Source: Radicibacter daui (lineage in GTDB: Bacteria > Pseudomonadota > Alphaproteobacteria > Radicibacterales > Radicibacteraceae). Taken from it: DNA of 64,000 nucleotides. The stretch spans positions 372,001 to 436,000 of the forward strand of contig CP131056.1 of NCBI GenBank assembly GCA_030657355.1, written 5' to 3'. The notes under the pieces are model-generated. The model was not told the DNA's origin and did no database searches. It saw nothing but the letters and a program-made list of their open reading frames with translations. Shown one piece after another: positions 34,550 to 43,270 of this stretch. The stretch's first letter is position 1; each line of letters begins with the position of its first letter. Position numbers and translations under genes: made by a program.

Positions 34550-35344
34550 ATGGATTTCAGCGAGCAGCAGATCGAGCGTTATTCCCGGCACATCCTGCTG
34601 CCGGAAGTGGGCGGTACGGGGCAGGAAAAGCTGCTCGGCGCCCGCGTTCTGGTGGTGGGGGCCGGCGGGCTCGGCGCGCCGCTGCTGCTTTATCTGGCGG
34701 CAGCCGGTATCGGCACGCTCGGCATTGTCGATGCCGATACCGTCGATCTCAGCAATCTCCAGCGCCAGGTCGTGCATGACATGGCCTCGCTCGGCCGGCC
34801 CAAGGTGGAGAGTGCCGCGGCTCGCATCGCCGCACTCAACCCGGATGTGCAGGTCGTCCAGCATGCCGAGAAGCTGACGGCTGCCAATGCCGGGACCATC
34901 CTTTCCGGCTACGACATCATTGCCGACGGCACCGACAATTTCGCCGCGCGCTATCTGCTGAACGATGCCTGTTTTCTCCTGAAGAAGACGCTGGTGACGG
35001 CGGCGATGTACAGGTTTGATGGTCAGCTGACGGTGCTGAAGGCGCATGAGCCCGGTTGCCCCTGCTGGCGCTGCCTGTTTCCCGAACCGCCGCCGCCGGG
35101 CCTGATCCCGAGCTGCAGCGAAGCCGGCGTGCTGGGTGTGCTGGCTGGCACGCTCGGCAGCTTGCAGGCAAGCGAAGTGCTCAAGGAAGTGCTGGGCATC
35201 GGGGAGAGCCTTGCCGGCACGCTGCTGCTCTATGAGGCACTGCCGCAGCGCTTCCAGCGCATTGTTGTGCCCAAGGATCCGGCCTGCCCGCTCTGCGGCA
35301 GCCAGCCCTCGATCACCGATCTTTCCGGGCACCTTGCTGCATGA
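34550..35344 (+). CDS. moeB: HesA/MoeB/ThiF-family adenylyltransferase
   Basis: 264 residues. A longer frame upstream is an extension over cysK; ATG 34550 starts the conserved RYSRHILLPEVGGTGQEKLL. Nucleotide site VLVVGAGGLGAPLLLYLAAA (about 34-53), DxDxV-type VDADTVDLSNLQRQ (about 62-75), zinc Cys pairs CPCWRC and CPLC, and CSEAGVLG with the catalytic-type Cys. Such proteins adenylate the C-terminal Gly of MoaD/ThiS for sulfur transfer. No carrier protein is encoded nearby, so MoeB versus ThiF is not certain. Stop overlaps the next start (ATGA). Confidence 0.88.
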   Translation: MDFSEQQIERYSRHILLPEVGGTGQEKLLGARVLVVGAGGLGAPLLLYLAAAGIGTLGIVDADTVDLSNLQRQVVHDMASLGRPKVESAAARIAALNPDVQVVQHAEKLTAANAGTILSGYDIIADGTDNFAARYLLNDACFLLKKTLVTAAMYRFDGQLTVLKAHEPGCPCWRCLFPEPPPPGLIPSCSEAGVLGVLAGTLGSLQASEVLKEVLGIGESLAGTLLLYEALPQRFQRIVVPKDPACPLCGSQPSITDLSGHLAA

Positions 35345-35766
35345 ACCCGCCGCTCGCTCTCTGCCTGCACAGCGCAGCCATCGACCGGGTGCATTATGCG
35401 TTGACCCTCATGGCCTCGGCACTCGCCACCGGCAGCAAGGCCACGCTCTTCGTCGCCGGCCCTGCCGTCTGGCTGCTGGCGAAATCCGGACCCGTTGGTG
35501 GCCCTGGCTGGCATGGGTTGTCGCCGGATGCCGGCGGGCTTGAACCAGCCGCCTTTGAGGCCCGGCTGGCAGAGAAGGGAATCGGCACCCTCACGATTCT
35601 GGCGGAAGCGATCGCCGAGCTTGGCGGCGAGGTGCTGGTGTGCGAAATGGCGCTGCGGCTTGCCGGCCTTGCGGCGGCAGACCTTTCTCCCCAGTTAAAG
35701 CCGCAGCCGAGCGGGGCCGTTACCTACCTGTCCCGTGCCGCCGGGGCTACCAGCCTCTTTATCTGA
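35341..35766 (+). CDS. DsrE family protein
   Basis: 141 residues with the DsrE-like beginning LALCLHSAAIDRVHYALTLM, KATLFVAGPAVWLL and the C-terminal Cys region EVLVCEMALRLAGLAAADLS (about 91-110). The fold is a Rossmann-like trimer unit used to carry sulfur or to act as a small effector. It overlaps the MoeB-like stop by 4 bases. With cysK and Rrf2 upstream it probably assists sulfur transfer; the acceptor is unknown. Confidence 0.85.
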   Translation: MNPPLALCLHSAAIDRVHYALTLMASALATGSKATLFVAGPAVWLLAKSGPVGGPGWHGLSPDAGGLEPAAFEARLAEKGIGTLTILAEAIAELGGEVLVCEMALRLAGLAAADLSPQLKPQPSGAVTYLSRAAGATSLFI

Positions 35767-35796
35767 CGCCTGTCTCACCTGCCGGACGAACAAACG

Positions 35797-36657
35797 ATGC
35801 CTGAACTGCCCGAAGTCGAGACCGTGCGCCGTGGTCTGGCGCCGATCATGGAAGGCCAGCGCATCACCCGCGTACTGCAACGCCGGCCCAATCTGCGTTT
35901 CCCCTTTCCGGACGATCTGGAAGGCCGGCTGACCGGCCGCCTTATCGAGCGGCTGTCACGCCGGGCGAAATATTTGCTCTGGCATCTGGAAGGCGGGCAG
36001 GTGTTGATCGGCCATCTCGGCATGTCGGGCCGCATGGTCACGCACCGGGGCTGGCCGGAGAGTTTCGCCACTCACGATCATCTGGTGCTGCAATTTTCCA
36101 ATGGCTGGGTGCTGCGCTTCAACGATGCGCGGCGATTCGGCTTTCTGGTTGCCACCAGCCACAATGAACTCACCAGCCACCCGCTGCTCGCCGCCATCGG
36201 GCCGGAGCCGCTGTCGGAGGAGTTCAGTGGCGCGGTGCTGGCAGCGGCCCTTGCCGGCAAGCGCACGCCTATCAAGGCCGCTCTGCTTGACCAACATCTG
36301 GTGGCGGGACTCGGCAATATCTATGTGTGCGAGGCGCTGTGGCATGCCCGCATCTCGCCCGAGCGTGAGGCGCGGCAGGTAAGCGCGGCGGAGGCCGGGG
36401 TGCTGGCCGGGGCCATCAAGGATGTGCTGGGCCGGGCTATTGCCGCCGGCGGCTCCTCTTTACGTGACTATGTGCAGTCGGATGGCGAGCTCGGTTATTT
36501 CCAGAACAGCCATGTCGTCTATGGCCGCGAGGGGCAGGACTGCCCGGATTGTGCCGCCGGCAGGCCGCATCAGACCGCCTCAGGGAACAAAGGCTGCATC
36601 GAGCGTATTGTGCAATCGGGGCGCAGCAGCTTTTATTGCCCCGTCCGCCAGCGCTGA
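35797..36657 (+). CDS. mutM: Formamidopyrimidine-DNA glycosylase (Fpg/MutM) with atypical zinc finger
   Basis: 286 residues. MPELPEVE gives catalytic Pro2 and Glu3; Lys58 in RRAKYLLW matches the conserved hairpin lysine, and [11 protein letters not shown] is the helix-two-turn-helix region. It excises 8-oxoguanine and ring-opened purines. The C-terminal zinc finger is unusual: cysteines are at 249, 252, 267 and 281, and the position of the canonical last Cys (FYCPxCQ) reads FYCPVRQR, with Arg284. An extra 15-residue loop lies between CPDC and KGC. See findings. Confidence 0.93.
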   Translation: MPELPEVETVRRGLAPIMEGQRITRVLQRRPNLRFPFPDDLEGRLTGRLIERLSRRAKYLLWHLEGGQVLIGHLGMSGRMVTHRGWPESFATHDHLVLQFSNGWVLRFNDARRFGFLVATSHNELTSHPLLAAIGPEPLSEEFSGAVLAAALAGKRTPIKAALLDQHLVAGLGNIYVCEALWHARISPEREARQVSAAEAGVLAGAIKDVLGRAIAAGGSSLRDYVQSDGELGYFQNSHVVYGREGQDCPDCAAGRPHQTASGNKGCIERIVQSGRSSFYCPVRQR

Positions 36658-36766
36658 GGGGTGTTCCGGCACCTTCTCTGACCGGCGGAACAATGCGGGC
36701 GACTCGTCCCTCAAAAGACAGGTTCCCGTTCCTCATTCCCTTCCGCGCAGGAAGCCTGACCCGCCC

Positions 36767-37147
36767 ATGCCGCGCCTTTCCCGCCTGCTTGCCGCTTTCC
36801 TTCTCTGCCTGCTGCCGCTGGCGGCCGGGGCTGCCGAGCGCTTTGTGCCGGGCATTGCCGATCTGCCGCTGATGGACGGGCTTGCCGTGCCGGATGCCGA
36901 CGCGGATGCCGCCGTTGCCTTTGATGCGCCGGGCGGCCGGGTGGTCGATGTGGCCGCTGCCGGCAAGGTGAAATGGGCAGATGTCGTGCGCTTTTACAGC
37001 GATACGCTTGCCCAGCTCGGCTGGGTGCAGATCGGCCGCACCGACGAGGTGATGGTGTTCGAGCGTGAGGATGAGAAGCTGACGCTGGAACGCGCCAAGG
37101 TCGCTGCCGGGGAAACCACCGTGCGCTTCAATCTCGGCCCGCGCTGA
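36767..37147 (+). CDS. Small secreted protein of unknown function
   Basis: 126 residues with a signal peptide (about 1-23, ending LAAGAAE). The mature part is compact and has no Cys: RFVPGIADLPLMDGLAVPDA then VVDVAAAGKVKWADVVRFYS and DEVMVFEREDEKLTLERAKV. A similar periplasmic gene sits between mutM and rpsT in related alphaproteobacteria as far as I know. Function unknown. The mutM start-to-start order and 110-base gap suggest its own leader. Confidence 0.75.
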   Translation: MPRLSRLLAAFLLCLLPLAAGAAERFVPGIADLPLMDGLAVPDADADAAVAFDAPGGRVVDVAAAGKVKWADVVRFYSDTLAQLGWVQIGRTDEVMVFEREDEKLTLERAKVAAGETTVRFNLGPR

Positions 37148-37206
37148 AAACCAGCACCTGCCTCGGGCGCCACGGCCCGCCATTAGCAATAATCGTTGGG
37201 TTTTCC

Positions 37207-37236
37207 TTGACGAAAGCGGCTTGCCAGACCTATAAG
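37207..37236 (+). promoter_or_regulatory. Promoter of rpsT
   Basis: TTGACG (37207-37212), 18 bases, TATAAG (37231-37236), about 73 bases before the rpsT start. A near-consensus sigma-70 promoter, as expected for a ribosomal protein gene. Confidence 0.65.
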
Positions 37237-37308
37237 CCGCGCTCACGCGAATTTTTGGTCTGGCTGCAAAGGGTGGCCGGGCCCGCTTTTACAGGTATCG
37301 GATAAACC

Positions 37309-37569
37309 ATGGCGAACACCAAATCGGCCAAGAAGCGCATCCGCCAGATCGAAGCCCGCACCGAGATCAATGGCGCCCGCCGCAGCCGTATCCGCACCTT
37401 CATCAAGAAGGTCGAAGTTGCAATTGCTGCCGGTGACAAGACCGCGGCCCAGGAAGCCTTCAAGGCTGCCCAGCCGGAAATGCAGCGCGGCGTCAGCAAG
37501 GGCCTGCTCCACATCAACACCGTGGCGCGTAAGCTCTCCCGTCTGTCGGCCCGAATCAAGGCCATCTGA
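37309..37569 (+). CDS. rpsT: 30S ribosomal protein S20
   Basis: 86 residues, the usual length, beginning [20 protein letters not shown] and containing the basic alpha-helical bundle ([40 protein letters not shown]). Binds 16S rRNA early in small-subunit assembly. Its own promoter and a strong terminator (37613-37654) define a single-gene unit directly ahead of dnaA, the standard alphaproteobacterial order. Confidence 0.99.
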   Translation: MANTKSAKKRIRQIEARTEINGARRSRIRTFIKKVEVAIAAGDKTAAQEAFKAAQPEMQRGVSKGLLHINTVARKLSRLSARIKAI

Positions 37570-37612
37570 TCCAGGTGAGTCGGCCCTTCCGGGGGCCTGC
37601 CATTGGAATTTG

Positions 37613-37654
37613 AAGAACCGCCCCGGCTCATGCTGCGGTGCGGTTCTTTGTTTT
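37613..37654 (+). terminator. Intrinsic terminator of rpsT
   Basis: AAGAACCGC at 37613-37621 pairs with GCGGTTCTT at 37640-37648; the loop region is itself GC-rich, followed by TGTTTT. Confidence 0.85.
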
Positions 37655-38233
37655 GGTCTTCCCGTAAGTTGGCGCCTGTGCGCCGCACCGGGACTCAGCT
37701 TCGGCCGGCAGGACTGCCCTTTCCGGCAGGCGCGGACGCAGGGAACATTTCACCTGCGCAATAGTCTGCGAACATGCGGCGGCGACTCGAAAACGGCGCA
37801 GATGTTCACATCTGTTCAGGTTGCGCCGGGGTCTGCTGCTGGGTACCGTCTTCCACGGTCGGGCAGTTTCCCGGCTCGTATCCGTGCTTAGCAGGGCAAA
37901 GTCCGTGAAGGACTGTCACCCGAGGGGCAAAGCAACAGGAACGGGCCACCGGGGTCTCCGGCCATCGGGGGGAGACTAGCCTTCCAGGAACAGTACGAGC
38001 CGGCATCCGGCCCTCTTGCGCGTGGCGTCATCGCGATGCCACCGGGCAGGAGGGTAGTTTCGATTGCCGGGCCCGTGTTTCTGGGTCGGGGGGCAACGCT
38101 TCCGTGAATGACGTCGCGAAGGTTCACCTGACCTCGTGCTGACGAGGCCGGGACGGGTTCTTGTTGTGTCTGGTCGAACCGTCGCGCTGGGCTAGGGCGC
38201 TTGGAAAGAAAAGGCGCCCGAGGGGCGGGTTAG
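37655..38233. other. Long structured leader between rpsT and dnaA
   Basis: About 580 bases with no supported gene. Hairpins: GGCGCA/TGCGCC (37795-37827) enclosing CAGATG-TTCA-CATCTG (37799-37814), ACCGT/ACGGT (37845-37859), AGTCC/GGACT (37900-37914), GCCGG/CCGGC (37999-38011), GGCGTC/GATGCC (38024-38040) and CCTCGT-GCTG-ACGAGG (38132-38147). No clear DnaA box (TTATNCACA) was found. It may hold dnaA leader structure or a small RNA; see findings. Confidence 0.5.
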
Positions 38234-39736
38234 ATGCTGGTGATGAGCGAAGCAGGCGGGGCAAGAAAAACGACGATGTCCGACCGGGGTGCATTGGCAG
38301 ATCAGTGGGAACGGGTGAAGGACAGGCTGCGCGCCGAGATCGGCGATGCCAGCTTCCGGCACTGGGTCCATGGTGCCGAGCCGGCCGGATTCGATGATGG
38401 CGAAGTGCAGCTGGTCGTGCCGAACCGCATGCAGCGTGACCGGGTGCGTAACCAGTATGCCGACCGGATTCGCGCCCTCTGGTCACGCGAGAACCCCGCC
38501 GTGGTCACCGTCGATGTCGTGGTAGCCAAGATTGCAACGCCGCCGGCGTTGCCGCCTGGAAACGACAGTAGCGATGCGCTGCCGGCCTTGCCCGGGGCGC
38601 TGGCGCTGGAAACCGTTACCCTGGAAGGCCCGGTTGATCCGCTCGGCGATGGCGGCCGGGGCGGCCAGGCTTTCGCGACCGTGATCGATGGCAAGGGCGA
38701 TCCCTTTGCGGCCATCGCCGGTCAGCTCGATCCGCGTTTCACCTTCGATAATTTCGTCCAGGGCAAATCCAACGAACTGGCGCTGGCTGCTGCGCGCCGC
38801 GTAGCCGAATCGGCCACCGTCACCTTCAATCCGCTTTTCCTCTATGGCGGCGTCGGCCTCGGCAAGACGCACCTTATGCACGCCATTGCCCATGAAATCC
38901 GCCGCCGCACGCCGGGTCGCCGCGTGCTCTACATGTCGGCGGAAAAGTTCATGTACCAGTTCATCCGTGCCCTGCGTTTCAAGGACACCATGGCGTTCAA
39001 GGAGCTGTTCCGCTCCGTGGACGTGCTGATGATCGACGATGTGCAATTCATCAGCGGCAAGGATTCGACGCAGGAAGAGTTCTTCCACACCTTCAACGCG
39101 CTGGTGGACCAGAACCATCAGGTCATCATCAGCGCCGACAAGAGCCCGTCCGATCTGGACGGCATGGAAGACCGCCTGAAGTCGCGCCTTGGCTGGGGCC
39201 TCGTGGCCGATATCCATCCCACCAATTACGAGCTGCGCCTCGGCATCCTGCATGCGCGCTGCGACCAGGTGGGTCTCAGCGTGCCCGGCAAGGTGCTGGA
39301 GTTCCTCGCCCACAAGATCACCTCCAACGTGCGTGAGCTGGAAGGGGCGCTTAACCGCCTTGCCGCCCATGCCCAGCTGGTGGGCCGCGAGATCACCGTG
39401 GAAGTGGCGCAGGACCTGCTGACGGACCTTCTGCGCGCCAACGACCGCCGCGTGACCATCGAGGAAATCCAGAAGAAGGTGGCCGAGCACTACACCGTGC
39501 GCGTGTCGGACATGTATTCCAGCCGCCGCAGCCGCTCGGTTGCCCGGCCGCGCCAGGTGGCGATGTATCTCTCCAAGCGCCTGACCTCGAAGTCGCTGCC
39601 GGAGATCGGCAAGAAGTTCGGTGGGCGCGACCACACCACCGTCATGCATGCGGTCAAGAAGGTGGAAGAGCTGATCGGCGCCGATCCGGTGTTTGCCGAG
39701 GATGTCGATCTGCTGCGCCGCATGCTGGAGAGCTGA
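38234..39736 (+). CDS. dnaA: Chromosomal replication initiator DnaA
   Basis: 500 residues from ATG 38234; ATGs at 38243 and 38276 are also possible, and MSDRGALADQWERVKDRLRA from 38276 aligns best with domain I, so the true N-terminus is open. Walker A GGVGLGKT (205-212), Walker B around VDVLMIDD (262-269), and the domain IV signature GGRDHTTVMHAVKKVEEL (463-480) for DnaA-box recognition. Unwinds oriC and loads DnaB. A long glycine/alanine linker lies between domains I and III. Confidence 0.98.
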   Translation: MLVMSEAGGARKTTMSDRGALADQWERVKDRLRAEIGDASFRHWVHGAEPAGFDDGEVQLVVPNRMQRDRVRNQYADRIRALWSRENPAVVTVDVVVAKIATPPALPPGNDSSDALPALPGALALETVTLEGPVDPLGDGGRGGQAFATVIDGKGDPFAAIAGQLDPRFTFDNFVQGKSNELALAAARRVAESATVTFNPLFLYGGVGLGKTHLMHAIAHEIRRRTPGRRVLYMSAEKFMYQFIRALRFKDTMAFKELFRSVDVLMIDDVQFISGKDSTQEEFFHTFNALVDQNHQVIISADKSPSDLDGMEDRLKSRLGWGLVADIHPTNYELRLGILHARCDQVGLSVPGKVLEFLAHKITSNVRELEGALNRLAAHAQLVGREITVEVAQDLLTDLLRANDRRVTIEEIQKKVAEHYTVRVSDMYSSRRSRSVARPRQVAMYLSKRLTSKSLPEIGKKFGGRDHTTVMHAVKKVEELIGADPVFAEDVDLLRRMLES

Positions 39737-39756
39737 GGGTTCCTGGCTTCAGGCCC

Positions 39757-40269
39757 TCAATCGTCCAGCGGCCCGCCTTCGGGCACTTCAAATCCCAGTG
39801 ACAGCAGGTTGGCGCGGGTGCTTTGCGTCAGCGTCAGGCGGTTCGCCAGCGCCGCTGCGGCAGCGGCTTCCACCACCCGGTCGAAATTGAGGAGCTGCGA
39901 TTCGACACGCAGCCGCCCTTTGGCGTCGGTCAGATCCAGCTGCATCCAGCCACCCTGCCGGTCGCGCCGGGTGGAATAGTAGGCAAGCTTTAGCTTTTGC
40001 AGCGCTGCCCATTCCAGTCTTTTGCGCCCCAGCGGGCCCTTGACCTCGATTCCGGTGTCATCGAGCGCTACGACCGTCAATTGTCGCTGCGCCGTGCGCA
40101 GGGCAAAGATCGCGAACAGCAGCGCCGCGGCAATGAAGACCCAGCGCACCCAGGCCAGCATGTCGACGGCAACCAGCGGCACCAGCGTCAGCAGGAGGCC
40201 CGCGCCGGCACGCAGATAATCGCCGGTCAGGTCGGCAGCGGGATAGAGGAGGCGCTGGGGCGCGGGCAT
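39757..40269 (-). CDS. Membrane protein with PH-like cytoplasmic domain, unknown
   Basis: 170 residues from ATG 40269 (GTG 40278 is an alternative overlapping the xth stop). Two hydrophobic segments at about 15-60 (AGAGLLLTLVPLVAVDMLAW and VFIAAALLFAIF), then a beta-rich part (VVALDDTGIEVKGPLGRKRL, WMQLDLTDAKGRLRVESQLL) resembling bacterial PH/YdbT-like domains. Same strand as xth and only a few bases away, so co-transcribed. Function unknown. Confidence 0.75.
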   Translation of the reverse strand: MPAPQRLLYPAADLTGDYLRAGAGLLLTLVPLVAVDMLAWVRWVFIAAALLFAIFALRTAQRQLTVVALDDTGIEVKGPLGRKRLEWAALQKLKLAYYSTRRDRQGGWMQLDLTDAKGRLRVESQLLNFDRVVEAAAAAALANRLTLTQSTRANLLSLGFEVPEGGPLDD

Positions 40270-40274
40270 CGCTC

Positions 40275-41090
40275 TCACGGCTCCAGATCGACAATGACCG
40301 GCACGTGGTCGGAAGGTTTGGCGTCAATGCCGCGCCAGGCGCGCAGCGTCTCCGTCGCCTTGAGCGTGCCTTCGAGCGCGGGCGTCACCCAGATATGGTC
40401 AAGCCGGCGGCCACGGTCGGCGCTGTCCCAGTCCTTGGCCCGGTAGCTCCACCAGCTGTAGAGCTTCTGGTCGGCCGGCACGAAGTGGCGCACCGCGTCC
40501 ACCCAGCCGATGGAGCGCTGCATGGCCCCCAGCTTCTCGACCTCGATCGGTGTGTGGGACACAACCTTGAGCAGCTGCTTGTGGGACCACACGTCATGTT
40601 CCAGCGGGGCGATGTTGAAGTCGCCCACCGCGATCATGCGCCGGCTTTTGGCATCGCCGCCGCCGGAGGTCAGCGCCTGCGGCCACCAGGCCGTCAGCTC
40701 ATCCACGAAAGCCAGCTTGTGGGCGAACTTCTCGTTGATGGTGGTGTCCGGTTCGTCGCCGCCGGCGGGAATATAGAGGCAATGCAGGTCGATATCATGG
40801 TCCGCCAGCGTGGCGGAGATGTGCCGGCAATCCTGCTTGCCCGCACGGTCATGCGTCAGCGGCGCCGTCAGCGGCAGGCGGGAGAGAATGGCCACGCCGT
40901 TGTAGCTCTTCATGCCCTGGATGTGCTGGAAACCGTATCCCTTCTCGGCAAAGGCCGCGGCGGGGAAGAATTCGTCCGGCGTCTTCGTCTCCTGCAGGCA
41001 CAGCACGTCGGGCTGGTAGCTCTCCAGAAAGCTCAGCACGAGGTCGAGGCGAAGGCGCACGGAATTGATGTTCCAGGTGGCGATGCGCAT
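40275..41090 (-). CDS. xth: Exodeoxyribonuclease III
   Basis: 271 residues from ATG 41090, where MRIATWNINSVRLRLDLVLS begins the family's N-terminus; a longer frame upstream is not needed. Asn7, Glu34 (LCLQETKTPDE), the GDFNIAP motif and the terminal SDHVPV motif supply the AP-endonuclease/exonuclease active site (Mg2+). Removes 3'-blocking groups and cuts at abasic sites, complementing MutM encoded 4 kb away. Confidence 0.95.
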   Translation of the reverse strand: MRIATWNINSVRLRLDLVLSFLESYQPDVLCLQETKTPDEFFPAAAFAEKGYGFQHIQGMKSYNGVAILSRLPLTAPLTHDRAGKQDCRHISATLADHDIDLHCLYIPAGGDEPDTTINEKFAHKLAFVDELTAWWPQALTSGGGDAKSRRMIAVGDFNIAPLEHDVWSHKQLLKVVSHTPIEVEKLGAMQRSIGWVDAVRHFVPADQKLYSWWSYRAKDWDSADRGRRLDHIWVTPALEGTLKATETLRAWRGIDAKPSDHVPVIVDLEP

Positions 41091-41160
41091 GGGGCTGGCA
41101 ATCTCCGGGAGCCCGTGGCCGGCGGGGCCGGCCACGGGAAAGTCAGGGTAAAGGATCGGG

Positions 41161-41868
41161 TCAGGAGCGGGTGGTAACGGCAAGCTTCAGCGTGCCGACG
41201 GGGCCGACTGAGGCCTCCAGCCGGTCGCCGGGCCCGATGGCGGCCACCCCTTCCGGGGTGCCGGTGAAGATGAGGTCGCCCGGCGCCAGTTCCACCATCT
41301 GCGACAGCTGGGCGATGATGTCGGCCACCGGCCAGATCATGTCGGCAAGGTTACCCTGCTGGCGCGGGGTGCCATTGACGGAAAGGGTGATGCCGCCGGC
41401 TTCCAGCGTGCCAGTCTCGCTTACCGGATACAGCGGGCCGATGGGGGCGGAACGGTCAAAGGCCTTGCCCATCTCCCAGGGCTTGCCGCCCTTTTTGGCT
41501 TCGGCCTGCCGGTCACGGCGGGTGAGGTCGATGCCAACGGCATAACCCCAGATCAGGTCATTGGCCTGTTCCGGGCTGATGTTGAAGCCGGGCTTGCCGA
41601 TGGCGACCACCAGCTCGACCTCGTGATGCAGGTCGTTGGTGGCGACGGGATAGGGATAGGTCAGCTCATCGCCTTCCGCCACCGGCACCAGCGCATCTGC
41701 AGGCTTGGCGAAGAAGAACGGCGGCTCACGATCATCAGCCCCCATCTCGCGCGCATGGGCGGCATAGTTGCGGCCCACGCACCACACGCGGCGCACAGGG
41801 AACAGGTCGCCCGTGTTGCCGGCAACGGGAATGGCGGCTTGGGCGGGCGGGGCAATCACGTAGGCCAT
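41161..41868 (-). CDS. Fumarylacetoacetate hydrolase family protein
   Basis: 235 residues from ATG 41868, preceded by AGGAAAC. VGRNYAAHAREMGADDREPP (about 32-51), FFFAKPADALVP and DLHHEVELVVAIG place the metal-binding acids and His of FAH enzymes; GTPEGVAAIGPGDRLEASVG is the conserved end. These are hydrolases or isomerases/decarboxylases of 2-oxo or 2-hydroxy acids in aromatic breakdown, e.g. 2-keto-4-pentenoate or acylpyruvate types. Precise substrate undetermined. Confidence 0.9.
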   Translation of the reverse strand: MAYVIAPPAQAAIPVAGNTGDLFPVRRVWCVGRNYAAHAREMGADDREPPFFFAKPADALVPVAEGDELTYPYPVATNDLHHEVELVVAIGKPGFNISPEQANDLIWGYAVGIDLTRRDRQAEAKKGGKPWEMGKAFDRSAPIGPLYPVSETGTLEAGGITLSVNGTPRQQGNLADMIWPVADIIAQLSQMVELAPGDLIFTGTPEGVAAIGPGDRLEASVGPVGTLKLAVTTRS

Positions 41869-42231
41869 GGAGCGTTTCCTGACGTCTTGTGGGCTGGATG
41901 GAAAGGCCGGCACCCATGGCCGGGCCCATCCCCTTACCATCACCTAGACCATTCCGGGCGCCCTGTGAATCGCCAGCGGTGCCGCGCCGGGCGCAAAAGA
42001 AACCCTCTGTAGCCCTGTTGCGAGGGCGGCAGTGGACCCGCCTTGAGGATAAAATTCTTAAAGGGCGGTCAACACCGGAAGGGCAGGATTTTGATCCGCC
42101 CGTCCCCGGAGGCGCTGCTGTCAGCGCCCGGACCGGCTTTCCACAGGGGTAGTGGTGACGACTGGAAGCAGGGGGACGGCGCCCGGCGCAGAGGGCGACT
42201 GGCACTGGTCGGAGCCCGCCGCCCCTGTTTA
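41869..42231. other. Intergenic stretch without a gene
   Basis: 363 bases between the FAH gene start and the amidotransferase stop. It holds the FAH promoter region and a 7-bp hairpin (GGCGCTG-CTGT-CAGCGCC, 42111-42128). Nothing else was recognised. Confidence 0.5.
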
Positions 42232-42978
42232 TCAGGAAACGGCCTGACGGACCGCTTCACCAAACCGGGCAAAGAGGGCGGTGGAGAACGGGTCTTCCCA
42301 GAAACGCCATTCGGGGTGCCACTGAATGGCGACGGCGAAGGGATGATCCTCCACCCGAAACGCCTCGACGAGCCCGTCCGGCGCCCGCGCTTCAACGGCA
42401 AGCCCGCGTCCCAGGGTCTCTATGCCCTGCATATGGACAGAATTGACCTCAATCTGACCGGCACCACCGTTGATCTGCCGGAGCAGGCCGCCTTCGGTCA
42501 GGGTCACGCTGTGGGCCTTGCCGTACTGCACTTCCACCGGCTTGCTGTCGTCGGCGCGGTGATCGGCAAGGCCGGGAACGGTCTGTACCGACTGGTGCAG
42601 CGTGCCGCCCATGACCACATTCAGCTCCTGAAAGCCGCGGCAGATGCCCAGCATCGGGATGCCGCGCTCCAGTGCCCGGCGCATCAGCGGCAGGTTGGTA
42701 GCGTCGCGTTCCGGGTCGTGCAGGGTACCGGGTGCGGAGGCCGGGCCGCCATAATGCTGCGGCTCGACATTGGAGGGGCTGCCGGTCACCAGCAGGCCAT
42801 CCACCCGGTCAAGCAGAGGATCCCATTCCCACCAGTCGCCCAGTGCCGGGATCAGCAGCGGCTGGCAATCCGCCCCTTCGGAAACGGCGCGGATATATTT
42901 GTCGCCCACCACATGAAAGGGGTGGGCACCGAGCATGCGGGTGCAGCAGGGAACGGCGACAAGCGGGCGGCGGCTCAT
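42232..42978 (-). CDS. Gamma-glutamyl-gamma-aminobutyrate hydrolase-like class I glutamine amidotransferase (PuuD family)
   Basis: 248 residues from ATG 42978. The nucleophile elbow MLGICRGFQELNVVMGGTLH (about 113-132) holds the catalytic Cys in GICRG; the His-Glu pair of the triad is near WHPEWRF, and TGSPSNVEP is the oxyanion part. PuuD hydrolyses gamma-glutamyl-GABA in putrescine catabolism. A polyamine link is plausible because homospermidine synthase occurs at 60 kb, but that is inference. It stands alone, with about 290 bases to the divergent nfu. Confidence 0.88.
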   Translation of the reverse strand: MSRRPLVAVPCCTRMLGAHPFHVVGDKYIRAVSEGADCQPLLIPALGDWWEWDPLLDRVDGLLVTGSPSNVEPQHYGGPASAPGTLHDPERDATNLPLMRRALERGIPMLGICRGFQELNVVMGGTLHQSVQTVPGLADHRADDSKPVEVQYGKAHSVTLTEGGLLRQINGGAGQIEVNSVHMQGIETLGRGLAVEARAPDGLVEAFRVEDHPFAVAIQWHPEWRFWEDPFSTALFARFGEAVRQAVS

Positions 42979-43270
42979 GAAGGGGCTCACTGGCGAGGAG
43001 GCGACTGGCGAAAGCGGGCCTTGTGCCGGCCCGTTTCATCACCAGATAGGCCTTACGGGCCTTCGGCGGCAAGAGCGCCGCCGCTACGGGTTCCCCCTGC
43101 TTTCCCCCGTGAAGCAGGCCACGCTGGCGCCTGTGGCATTGCCGGGCCAGCGGGTGCATGATGAAAGCAAGGATCAATCATGAGAAGCGTGGGGACCGGC
43201 TGCCGGCGCCAGCGCTTCCCCGGAGCGGGTAAACCGCCTTCCGGCGATGAAGAGTTACAAGAGCCAGACG

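Noticed and set aside
37655-38233. Origin of replication oriC between rpsT and dnaA
   Set aside because: No cluster of DnaA boxes and no AT-rich unwinding region was found; the best partial match (ATGTTCACA at about 37800) has two mismatches.
37655-38233. RNase P RNA, tmRNA or cobalamin riboswitch
   Set aside because: Conserved blocks such as GAGGAAAGTCC for RNase P or the B12 box were not present.
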